Assembly: GCA_039177555.1 (NCBI GenBank) | Contig: JBCDFV010000077.1 | Location: 1-13,941 of the forward strand | Direction of reading: 5' to 3' | DNA from: JANQGH01 sp039177555 | GTDB taxonomy: Bacteria; Pseudomonadota; Alphaproteobacteria; DSM-16000; Inquilinaceae | Length of the DNA: 13,941 bases | Part shown: one piece after another, positions 7,716-13,934 of the stretch | How the letters are laid out: each line of letters begins with the position of its first letter | How positions within the stretch are numbered: position 1 is the first letter of the stretch | Position numbers and translations under genes: made by a program | Notes under the pieces: generated by a model | Told to the model about the DNA's origin: nothing | Seen by the model: the letters and a program-made list of their open reading frames with translations, nothing else | Databases searched by the model: none

Positions 7716-8207
7716 TCACCCGTCGCAGGTCAGATCGAACGTGTGCAGCCGGCCGTCTTCGGTGGCTTCCGTATGCACGGTGCCGCGCGCGCCGGCAAAG
7801 GCGCCGGTGCCGCCCAGTACCGGATAGGTGTAGTCGGTGGTCACCGTGTGCTCCGTGTCCGACGGGTCGGCCAGCGTGTACAGGGTCGAGATATGGACCG
7901 TCCCATGGTCGAAGGTGTATCGGGCGTGGCCGAACTCGTGATAGTCGCCCGGCGCGCCGCCCGGCAGGGTGGTCGACGCGAACAGGAAGGCGCCGGCTGG
8001 TGTGCCGTCCATCAGGAAGGTGTCGAAGCGGCCGATCCGCCGGTCCCCCGTGCTCGGCCCCTCGTCGCGATCATCGAAGAACTCGATATGGTCGAGTTCC
8101 AGCGTGATTTGGAACGGGCCGCATGACGGCAGCGGTTGTGCGGTTGCCGATGCCGCGATCACCGTTGCGGCCGCCGCAAATGTCAGAAGCGTTCTGATCG
8201 TGCTCAC
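7716..8207 (-). CDS. Secreted allene oxide cyclase/dirigent-like barrel protein
   Basis: Small exported protein of 163 residues. I chose GTG at 8207 because GGAGG lies 8 bases upstream and the product starts with a clean signal peptide (MSTIRTLLTFAAAATVIAAS, likely cut after ATA at residue 23). A longer frame reaching 8399 would run through the divergent promoter region and is not supported. The mature part is beta-rich. The motif GGTGAFAGARG at 132-142 is the hallmark of allene oxide cyclase and dirigent-type barrels, preceded by YPVL. Cys29 and Cys161 could form a disulfide joining the two ends. The bacterial function of this fold is not established; ligand binding or cyclisation chemistry is possible. 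It is convergent with the sugar permease operon and divergent from the RedY-like gene, sharing a 145-base spacer with operator copy 2. The operator is about 115 bases from this start, so control by it is uncertain. Confidence 0.78.
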   Translation of the reverse strand: MSTIRTLLTFAAAATVIAASATAQPLPSCGPFQITLELDHIEFFDDRDEGPSTGDRRIGRFDTFLMDGTPAGAFLFASTTLPGGAPGDYHEFGHARYTFDHGTVHISTLYTLADPSDTEHTVTTDYTYPVLGGTGAFAGARGTVHTEATEDGRLHTFDLTCDG

Positions 8208-8295
8208 CTGTCGTGCCTCCGCCCAAGATGGTCGCGCAGGTGCACCAATATCAGCAACCGCGATCCGGGTCGATACGCCGAAAGGCTTCGGATGC

Positions 8296-8324
8296 TTGAC
8301 AGGGACCATCCGACCGGAAAGATT
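8296..8324 (+). promoter_or_regulatory. Predicted promoter of the RedY-like catabolic operon
   Basis: A consensus -35 box TTGACA (8296-8301) is followed after 17 bases by AAGATT (8319-8324), a weak -10 that overlaps operator copy 2. The distance from the first base of TTGACA to the GTCC of the operator is exactly 30 bases, the same as at the MaoC promoter. That shared geometry makes the -35 call stronger than the -10 alone would. Confidence 0.55.
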
Positions 8325-8337
8325 TGTCCGGACAAAT
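8322..8337. promoter_or_regulatory. Operator copy 2: TTGTCCGGACAA palindrome
   Basis: Perfect 16-bp palindrome ATTTGTCCGGACAAAT, core 8324-8335, ending 15 bases before the ATG of the RedY-like gene. It lies in the 145-base divergent spacer with the allene oxide cyclase-like gene. The core is identical to copies 1 and 3. Confidence 0.85.
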
Positions 8338-8352
8338 TCGGGGGCGAAATTG

Positions 8353-8664
8353 ATGACCAGGATCGTGGTGTTGTTCAATCTGAAGTCCGATACGGACAAA
8401 GCGGCTTATGAGGCGTGGGCGCGGTCGACGGACCTGCCGACCGTGCGGGCGCTGCCGTCGGTGGATGGCTTCACGGTCCATCCGGTGGGCGCGCTGCTCG
8501 GTTCCGACGCGCCGCCGCCGTACCAATATGTCGAGATCATCGACGTCGCCGACATGGACCAGTTCGGCCGGGACATCGCCAGCGAGACGATGCAACGCAT
8601 CGCCGGTGAGTTCCAGGCGTTCACGGACAATCCCGTCTTCATGCTGACGGGTTCGCTGGATTAG
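8353..8664 (+). CDS. RedY/HapK-like small alpha-beta barrel protein
   Basis: Protein of 103 residues, first gene of the rightward catabolic operon. ATG at 8353 is preceded by GGGGGCGA, and the start follows operator copy 2 closely. The opening strand TRIVVLFNLK, the AAYEAWARSTDLPTVRALPSV helix region, the PYQYVEIIDV strand and the closing NPVFMLT strand match what I recall of RedY/HapK-like proteins, which have a dimeric ferredoxin-like barrel fold. RedY and HapK were named from prodiginine pigment clusters, but relatives occur in many catabolic operons and their role is mostly unproven. Here it may act on, or bind, an intermediate of the pathway (inference). The gap to the dehydrogenase gene is 11 bases. 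There is no signal peptide, so it is cytoplasmic. Confidence 0.82.
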   Translation: MTRIVVLFNLKSDTDKAAYEAWARSTDLPTVRALPSVDGFTVHPVGALLGSDAPPPYQYVEIIDVADMDQFGRDIASETMQRIAGEFQAFTDNPVFMLTGSLD

Positions 8665-8675
8665 GGGGAAGCAGT

Positions 8676-9509
8676 ATGGGGCGCTTGGACGGAAAGGTCG
8701 CGCTGATCACCGGGTCAGGCCGGCCGAAAGGGCTGGGCCAGGGCATGGCGAAAAGGCTGGCGCAAGACGGTGCCAGGATCGTCCTGCACGATCGCGGGCG
8801 CATCGATGGCGATGTCGCGCCGGCCCATGGGGTCGGGACCGGCGACGATCTGGCGGCGACCGCCGAGGAACTGCGGGCCGGCGGTGCCGAGGTCGCGACC
8901 GTGACGGCCGACCTGCTGGACCCGGCGGAAACCGAGGCGATGGTGGCCGACGCGGCCGGCGCCTTCGGCCGGCTCGACATCCTGGTGAACAATGCCGGCA
9001 TCGGCTATCTGTTCGGCCCGATGGTCGAGACGACGGTGGACCAGTGGGACGCGGTGCTGGGCGTCAATCTGCGCGCCGCGTTCCTGTGCACCAAGGCGGC
9101 GGCCCAGCGCATGATCGACCAGGGCGAGGGCGGGCGGATCATCAACATCGCCTCGCAGGCCGGCAAGTCGGGCTTCGCCTTCACCTCGGCCTACACGGCG
9201 TCGAAACACGGGCTGATCGGCTTCACCCGTGCCGTGGCGCTGGAACTGGCGCAGCATAAGATCACGGTCAACGCGATCTGCCCCAACCATGTCACCACGG
9301 GCCTGGGCGCCTGGCAGAACCAGTTCATGTCGAACGCGCGCGGCCTGACCATGGACGAGTACATGGCCGCGATGCGCAACCGCATTCCGCTCGGCCGGCC
9401 GGGCACGGTGGAGGATACGGCCAATGTCTGCGCCTTTCTGTGTTCCGACGAGGCGGCCTTCATCACGGCCGAGGCAACCAACGTGACCGGCGGCGAGGAA
9501 TATCATTGA
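8676..9509 (+). CDS. Short-chain dehydrogenase/reductase (classical SDR)
   Basis: NAD(P)-dependent oxidoreductase of 277 residues with a GGGGGAA ribosome site. The dinucleotide-binding turn TGSGRPKGLGQG is at 12-23, the NNAG motif at 105-108, Asn131 in the helix-4 position, the catalytic Ser160, and the YxxxK pair Tyr173 and Lys177. The proton-relay set is therefore complete and the enzyme should be active. The C-terminus has the usual PLGRPGTVEDTANVCAFLCSDEAAFI and a final TGGEEYH in place of the common VDGG. An insertion after the second strand (about residues 41-58) carries GRIDGDVAPAHGVGTGDD. The enzyme probably oxidises an alcohol or reduces a ketone of the pathway intermediate; the substrate cannot be read from sequence. 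Its stop overlaps the next start in TGATG. Confidence 0.93.
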   Translation: MGRLDGKVALITGSGRPKGLGQGMAKRLAQDGARIVLHDRGRIDGDVAPAHGVGTGDDLAATAEELRAGGAEVATVTADLLDPAETEAMVADAAGAFGRLDILVNNAGIGYLFGPMVETTVDQWDAVLGVNLRAAFLCTKAAAQRMIDQGEGGRIINIASQAGKSGFAFTSAYTASKHGLIGFTRAVALELAQHKITVNAICPNHVTTGLGAWQNQFMSNARGLTMDEYMAAMRNRIPLGRPGTVEDTANVCAFLCSDEAAFITAEATNVTGGEEYH

Positions 9510-10381
9510 TGGTCGATGCCTTCACCTGGCCAAACGGCGCGCGCCTGGCCATGTCCTTCGTCATCAATGTCGAGGAAGGCTCGGAGATGACGCTGGCGGA
9601 CGGCGACAAGCGGCCGGAGCCGGTCGACGAGCTGGGCGTGGCCCTAAAGCTGCCGATCCGCAATTACGGCAATGAAAGCAACTATCAATACGGCATCAAG
9701 GCCGGCGCGCCCCGGGTCTTCGGCCTGTTCAAAAAGGCCGGCATCCAGACGACCGTGACGGCGGCGGCCCTGTCGCTGGAACGCGCGCCGGACGTCGCGG
9801 CGATGGTCCGCGATGGCGGGCATGAGGCGTGCAGCCATGGCTGGCGCTGGGTGCACCAGTTTTCCCATGACGAGGCGCGCGAGCGGGAGTTCATTGCCAA
9901 GGCCGTCACCAGCATCGAGGCGACCACGGGCACGCGGCCCTATGGCTGGCTGTCGCGCTATCTTCACACCGAACGCACGCGCCGCCTCTTGGCCGAGGCC
10001 GGCTTCACCTATCACATGGACGACTATTCCGACGACGTGCCGCGCTGGGACCTGGTCGAGACCGATCGCGGCAAGGTGCCGATGGTGATCGTGCCCTACG
10101 CGCTCGACACCAACGATATGAAGTTCTGGCTCGCCCCCGGCTACACGCCGGACCAATGGCTGGACTACGCGGTCGCCACCTTCGATCAGCTTTATGAAGA
10201 AGGTGCGGCGGTGCCCAAGATGATGTCGCTCGGCCTGCATCTGCGCATCATCGGCCGGCCGGGGCGCATCGGCGCGCTGGCCCGGTTCATCGACCATGTA
10301 CAGTCCAAGCCGGACGTCTGGTGCGCGACCCGCCTGGCGATCGCGGAGCATTTCAAGGCCAGCGTGCCGGCGCCGACATGA
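9509..10381 (+). CDS. Polysaccharide-deacetylase-fold hydrolase, PuuE (allantoinase)-like
   Basis: Protein of 290 residues starting at ATG 9509, which overlaps the SDR stop by one base; its own stop overlaps the next start in ATGA. This coupling fixes both ends. The N-terminal WPNGARLAMSFVINVEEGSEM (about 7-27) and YGIKAGAPRVFGLFKKAGIQTTV (61-83) are typical of the PuuE branch of the fold, as are EACSHGWRWVHQ (106-117), RPYGWLSRYLHTERTRRLLAEAGF (143-166) and MDDYSDDVPRW (170-180). PuuE hydrolyses the allantoin ring without a metal in characterised members, and relatives open cyclic imides. The canonical deacetylase TFDD motif is replaced by INVEE. A C-N ring-opening amidohydrolase is therefore more likely than a sugar deacetylase (inference). 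There is no signal peptide, so it is cytoplasmic, which also argues against a cell-wall role. It would suit a nitrogen-ring substrate brought in by the peptide-type importer. Confidence 0.85.
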   Translation: MVDAFTWPNGARLAMSFVINVEEGSEMTLADGDKRPEPVDELGVALKLPIRNYGNESNYQYGIKAGAPRVFGLFKKAGIQTTVTAAALSLERAPDVAAMVRDGGHEACSHGWRWVHQFSHDEAREREFIAKAVTSIEATTGTRPYGWLSRYLHTERTRRLLAEAGFTYHMDDYSDDVPRWDLVETDRGKVPMVIVPYALDTNDMKFWLAPGYTPDQWLDYAVATFDQLYEEGAAVPKMMSLGLHLRIIGRPGRIGALARFIDHVQSKPDVWCATRLAIAEHFKASVPAPT

Positions 10382-11763
10382 CGGACGCCAACCCGCTCGA
10401 CCACGTCGTCGACCACATCGTCTCGGTCGACTTCGACAACCTGCCGCAAGAGGTGATCGACAAGGCGAAGACGTTCCTGCTGGACAGCATCGGCGTCGGC
10501 ATCGCCGGCAGCGCGGGGGCGGACATCGACCGGCTGAAGCAGACCGTTGCCCAATGGGGTGACGGTGACGAGGCCACGGTCTGGCTGACCGGCGAGCGTT
10601 TGCCGGCAATGCAGGCGGCGATCGTGAACGCCTATCAGATCCACTGTCTGGAATTCGACTGCGTCCACGAGGGCGCGGTGGTGCATCCCATGGCCACCAT
10701 GCTGTCGGCGGTGATGGCGTGGGCGGAGCGTGCGTCCCGCCACGGCCGCCCGGTTTCCGGCCGCGATCTGATCACGGCGCTCGCCGTCGGCGTCGATATG
10801 GCGGGCGTTCTGGGCATGGCCTCCAAGGCGCCGATCCGCTTCTTTCGGCCGGCCACCGCCGGCGGCTTTGGCGCCACGGCCGCGATCGGCAAGCTGGCGG
10901 GGTTCGACCGCGACCAGATGAAGGATGCCCTGGGCGCCATGTACGGCCAGACCAGCGGTACCTTGCAGCCCCATGTCGAGGGCTCCATGCTGCTGGGCCT
11001 GCAGATCGGCTTCAACGCGCGCGGCGCCCTTTCGGCCTGCGACCTGGCCGCCGCCGGCATTCGCGGCCCGCACGACATCCTGACAGGGCGCTACGGCTAT
11101 CTGCACCTCTACGAAATGGGCGATTTCGATCTCGATCCGGTGCTGGCCTCGCTGGGCTCGGCATGGCAGATCGCCCGCCTGTCGCACAAGCCGTTCCCCA
11201 GCGGTCGCCTGACCCATGGTGTCGTCGACGGGCTGGGGCGCTTGATGAACGCGCACGGCTTTGGCGCCGACGACATCGCCACGGTCCGCTGCGAGGTGCC
11301 GTCGCTGGTCGCCAACCTGGTCGGCCGGCCGGACCTGCCGGAACCGGCGGCGAACTACGCCAAGCTTTGCCTGCGCTTCGTCGCCGGCATCTTCCTAGCC
11401 CACGGACGGGTGGATCTGGAGCATTTCGCGACGCCCGCCGCACTGGCCGACCCGGCCGCCCACGCCTATGCGGCCCTGGTCGACGTGGTCGACAACGGCA
11501 ACCCGGACCCCAACGCGCTGGACCCCCAGACGGTGCGCGTGCGCCTGAAGAGCGGCGCCGAGCACGCGGTCACCATGCCGGAGGTGTATGGTCATCCGGA
11601 CGCGCCCCTGACCGATGCGGAGAACGTCGACAAGTTCCGCCGCTGTTGCGGCTACGCCGCCCGGCCTCTGTCGGCCTCGAACGTCGATGGCCTGATCGCG
11701 TCGGTCGCCGGCATCGAGGCCGAGGCTGACGTGGCCCGGCTGGTGAAGCTGACTCTGGCGTAA
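10378..11763 (+). CDS. MmgE/PrpD family protein
   Basis: Protein of 461 residues, the normal size for the family that includes 2-methylcitrate dehydratase and cis-aconitate decarboxylase. ATG at 10378 overlaps the previous stop in ATGA. The N-terminal helical domain has the family's LPQEVIDKAKTFLLDSIGVGIAG (22-44). The active-site region reads IHCLEFDCVHEGAVVHP at 88-104, where the better-known members have an H-x-D-FDD-TH pattern; Cys95 takes the place of the second Asp. Then come FFRPATAGGFGATAAIGKLAGF (155-176) and the conserved KPFPSGRLTHGVVDGL segment. The two-domain layout is complete. The reaction cannot be named: members dehydrate, decarboxylate or isomerise small polycarboxylates, and many in catabolic operons are uncharacterised. 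It follows the PuuE-like hydrolase and precedes the Rieske ferredoxin by 11 bases. Confidence 0.9.
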   Translation: MTDANPLDHVVDHIVSVDFDNLPQEVIDKAKTFLLDSIGVGIAGSAGADIDRLKQTVAQWGDGDEATVWLTGERLPAMQAAIVNAYQIHCLEFDCVHEGAVVHPMATMLSAVMAWAERASRHGRPVSGRDLITALAVGVDMAGVLGMASKAPIRFFRPATAGGFGATAAIGKLAGFDRDQMKDALGAMYGQTSGTLQPHVEGSMLLGLQIGFNARGALSACDLAAAGIRGPHDILTGRYGYLHLYEMGDFDLDPVLASLGSAWQIARLSHKPFPSGRLTHGVVDGLGRLMNAHGFGADDIATVRCEVPSLVANLVGRPDLPEPAANYAKLCLRFVAGIFLAHGRVDLEHFATPAALADPAAHAYAALVDVVDNGNPDPNALDPQTVRVRLKSGAEHAVTMPEVYGHPDAPLTDAENVDKFRRCCGYAARPLSASNVDGLIASVAGIEAEADVARLVKLTLA

Positions 11764-11774
11764 GGGGGCGCGCG

Positions 11775-12089
11775 ATGACGACCTGGATCGATGCCTGCGC
11801 GGTCGACGATATCGACACCGAAGATGTCATCCGGTTCGATCACGCGGGCCGGACCTTCGCCATCTACCGCTCGCCGGAAGACAGCTATTTCGCCACCGAC
11901 GGGCTGTGCACCCATGAACATGTGCATTTGGCCGACGGGTTCGTCATCGACCACGTCATTGAATGCCCGATGCATAACGGCCAGTTCGACTATCGAACCG
12001 GTGCGGCCAAGCGCGCGCCGGCCTGCGACGATCTGAAAACCTATCCGACCAGGATCGAGGCCGGCCGCGTTCTGATCGCGGTTGAGTGA
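11775..12089 (+). CDS. Rieske [2Fe-2S] ferredoxin (oxygenase electron carrier type)
   Basis: Protein of 104 residues with a GGGGG ribosome site before ATG at 11775. Cluster ligands are plain: Cys45-x-His47 and Cys64-x2-His67, separated by the usual 16 residues, in CTHEHVHLADG and CPMHNGQFD. The size fits a stand-alone ferredoxin component, as in three-component aromatic-ring oxygenases and MocE-like proteins, rather than the larger oxygenase subunit or a membrane-anchored cytochrome complex subunit. No oxygenase or ferredoxin reductase gene is present in the window, so its partners are elsewhere or further along the locus. It is the last gene of the rightward operon from 8353; a new promoter starts 21 bases after its stop. 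Confidence 0.93.
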   Translation: MTTWIDACAVDDIDTEDVIRFDHAGRTFAIYRSPEDSYFATDGLCTHEHVHLADGFVIDHVIECPMHNGQFDYRTGAAKRAPACDDLKTYPTRIEAGRVLIAVE

Positions 12090-12110
12090 ACGCGAAGGCG
12101 CCGGCACCGA

Positions 12111-12139
12111 TTGACAGCCCTTGGGGCGCCCCTTAAATT
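12111..12139 (+). promoter_or_regulatory. Predicted sigma-70 promoter of the MaoC/acyl-CoA dehydrogenase operon
   Basis: A consensus TTGACA (12111-12116), a 17-base spacer and TAAATT (12134-12139), which matches four of six bases of TATAAT. This is the best promoter in the window. The -10 lies inside operator copy 3. The spacer holds the self-complementary GGGGCGCCCC, whose meaning is unclear. Confidence 0.7.
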
Positions 12140-12154
12140 TGTCCGGACAAATTT
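12135..12154. promoter_or_regulatory. Operator copy 3: TTGTCCGGACAA palindrome
   Basis: Perfect 20-bp palindrome AAATTTGTCCGGACAAATTT, core 12139-12150. It overlaps the -10 box and ends 30 bases before the MaoC start codon. It is the longest perfect copy of the three and so the best single model of the binding site. Confidence 0.87.
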
Positions 12155-12184
12155 CAGTTTTGGACGAAATGGGGCAAGGCGCGG

Positions 12185-12703
12185 ATGGCTGGCACGGTCA
12201 AGCAGGTGGGACCCAATCGCTATCGGGAGAGTTTCGGGCGGTTCTACGAGGACTTCGAACCGGGGGACATCTACGAGCACCGGCCGGGTCGGACGATCAC
12301 CGAAACCGACAACACCTGGTTCACCTTGCTGACGATGAACACCCACCCGCTGCATTTCGACCAGGAATACGCCAAGCACAGCGAGTTCGGGCGCTGCCTG
12401 GTCGCCTCGCCGCTGACCGTGTCGCTGATGGTCGGCATGAGCGTGACGGATGTCAGCCAGAAGGCCGTTGCCAATCTGGGCTGGAGCAACATTCGCCTGG
12501 TTCACCCGGTCTTCGTCGGCGACACGCTGACGTCGGAGTCCGAGGTGAAGGCCAAGCGGGAAAGCAAGTCGCGGCCGAATGCCGGCATCGTCACGGTTGA
12601 GACCCGTGGCTTCAATCAGGACGGCACGCTGGTCTGCGATTTCGAGCGCACGATCCTGGTCGCCAAGCGCGACAGTGATTTGGAAGACAAGGCCGGCTAC
12701 TGA
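12185..12703 (+). CDS. MaoC-type (hot-dog fold) enoyl-CoA hydratase/dehydratase
   Basis: Protein of 172 residues, one complete hot-dog domain. GRTITETDNTWFTLLTMNTHPLHFDQEYAKHSEFGR (35-70) is the catalytic region. The N-T-H-P-L-H-F-D stretch (52-59) and Asp42 align with the active-site Asp/His of R-specific hydratases and with the mesaconyl-CoA and 2-methylfumaryl-CoA hydratase-like branch, which typically reads TMNT..LH.D. The rest follows the family: LVASPLTVSLMVGMSV, then NLGWSNIRLVHPVFVGDTL. The start ATG at 12185 has an AAGG-like site about 6 bases upstream and lies just after operator copy 3. It probably adds or removes water on a branched or dicarboxylic acyl-CoA. The acyl-CoA dehydrogenase follows after 37 bases, as expected for a short beta-oxidation-like step. 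Exact substrate unknown. Confidence 0.9.
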   Translation: MAGTVKQVGPNRYRESFGRFYEDFEPGDIYEHRPGRTITETDNTWFTLLTMNTHPLHFDQEYAKHSEFGRCLVASPLTVSLMVGMSVTDVSQKAVANLGWSNIRLVHPVFVGDTLTSESEVKAKRESKSRPNAGIVTVETRGFNQDGTLVCDFERTILVAKRDSDLEDKAGY

Positions 12704-12740
12704 CGCCCAACGTCTCGGGCCAGCCCTTGGGGAGACAGCC

Positions 12741-13934
12741 ATGACCACCACGATGACGCCGCCCACCGTAACCGCCGAGCAGGCGGAGCACGCCGAACAC
12801 GAAGAACGCATGATCCTGGAGGCGATCGACAAATGGCTCGATCGCGATGTCCGTGACAAGGTCATGGACCTGGAACATGCCGACGAGTACCCGACCGAGA
12901 TGGTCGAGCAGATGAAGGAACTCGGCCTGTTCGGCGCGACCATTCCGCATGACTATGGCGGCCTTGGCCTGTCGGCGACGACCTATGCCAAGGTGGTGGA
13001 AAAGATCTCGTCGGTCTGGATGTCGCTGACCGGCATCTTCAACAGCCACTTGATCATGGCCGCCTGCGTGGCCCGCATGGGCACGGAGGACCAGCGCCGC
13101 CACTTCTTGCCGAAGTTCGCCAGCGGCGAGATCAGGGGTGGGCTGGCCCTGACCGAGCCGGACGCGGGCACCGACTTGCAGGCCATCCGCATGCGCGCGG
13201 TGCGCGACGGCGATGACTATGTCATCAACGGCACCAAGACCTGGATCTCCAACGGCATCTATGGTTCGTGCTTTGCGCTGCTGGTGAAGACCGACCCCGA
13301 GGCGCAGCCGCGCCACAAGGGCATGTCCATGTTCATCGCCGAAAAGGGCGACGGCTTCACGGTTTCCAAGAAGCTGGAAAAGATGGGCTACAAGGGCATC
13401 GACAGTGCCGAGCTGATTTTCGAGAACTACCGCATCAGTGCCGACAAGCTGCTCGGCGGCACCGAGGGCAAGGGGCTGCAAGCGGCCCTGTCGGGGCTGG
13501 AGCTGGGCCGCATCAACATCGCCGCGCGCGGCTGCGGCATCGCGTCCGCCGCCCTGATGGACAGCGTCAGCTATTCCCAGATCCGCAAGACCTTCGGCAA
13601 GCCGATCTGCCAGCATCAGGCCATCCAGTTGAAGCTAGGCGAGATGGCCACCCGGCTGCAGGCCGCGCGCCTGCTGACCTACGACGCCGCGCGCGCCTAT
13701 GACAGGGGCGAGCGCTGCGACATGGAGGCCGGCATGGCGAAGTATTTCGCCTCGGAGGCCGCGGTGGAGAATTCGTTGGAGGCCATGCGCATCCATGGCG
13801 GCTATGGCTATTCCAAGGAATACCCGATCGAGCGGTACTTCCGCGACGCGCCGCTGATGTGCATCGGTGAGGGCACCAACGAAATCCAGCGGATGATCAT
13901 CGCCAAGCAACTGGTTGAGCGCAACAAGATCTAG
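12741..13934 (+). CDS. Acyl-CoA dehydrogenase
   Basis: FAD enzyme of 397 residues, complete and of usual length, that oxidises an acyl-CoA to the 2-enoyl-CoA and passes electrons to electron-transfer flavoprotein. ATG at 12741 has GGGGAGA about 7 bases upstream; the open frame extends upstream into the MaoC gene, but that part is not coding. Landmarks are LGLFGATIPHDYGGLGLS (61-78), the flavin-contact motif GLALTEPDAGTD (134-145), GTKTWISNG (164-172), RKTFGKPICQHQAIQ (282-296) and EAMRIHGGYGYSKEYPIERYFRDA (347-370). The catalytic base Glu377 is present in GEGTNEIQR. With Glu in this position the enzyme should be a true dehydrogenase rather than one of the flavin monooxygenases that share the fold. 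It follows the MaoC hydratase in the third operator-controlled unit. The substrate is probably a short or branched acyl-CoA (inference). Confidence 0.95.
   Translation: MTTTMTPPTVTAEQAEHAEHEERMILEAIDKWLDRDVRDKVMDLEHADEYPTEMVEQMKELGLFGATIPHDYGGLGLSATTYAKVVEKISSVWMSLTGIFNSHLIMAACVARMGTEDQRRHFLPKFASGEIRGGLALTEPDAGTDLQAIRMRAVRDGDDYVINGTKTWISNGIYGSCFALLVKTDPEAQPRHKGMSMFIAEKGDGFTVSKKLEKMGYKGIDSAELIFENYRISADKLLGGTEGKGLQAALSGLELGRINIAARGCGIASAALMDSVSYSQIRKTFGKPICQHQAIQLKLGEMATRLQAARLLTYDAARAYDRGERCDMEAGMAKYFASEAAVENSLEAMRIHGGYGYSKEYPIERYFRDAPLMCIGEGTNEIQRMIIAKQLVERNKI

Noticed and set aside
12115..12732. 12-bp direct repeat CAGCCCTTGGGG at 12115-12126 and 12721-12732
   Set aside because: The first copy lies in a promoter spacer and the second contributes to a ribosome site. 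There is no symmetry or third copy, so chance is a sufficient explanation.
12579..12740. N-terminal extension of the acyl-CoA dehydrogenase by 54 codons
   Set aside because: The extension overlaps the MaoC coding region out of frame and is Arg/Ser-rich; ATG 12741 has a good ribosome site and gives the normal family length.
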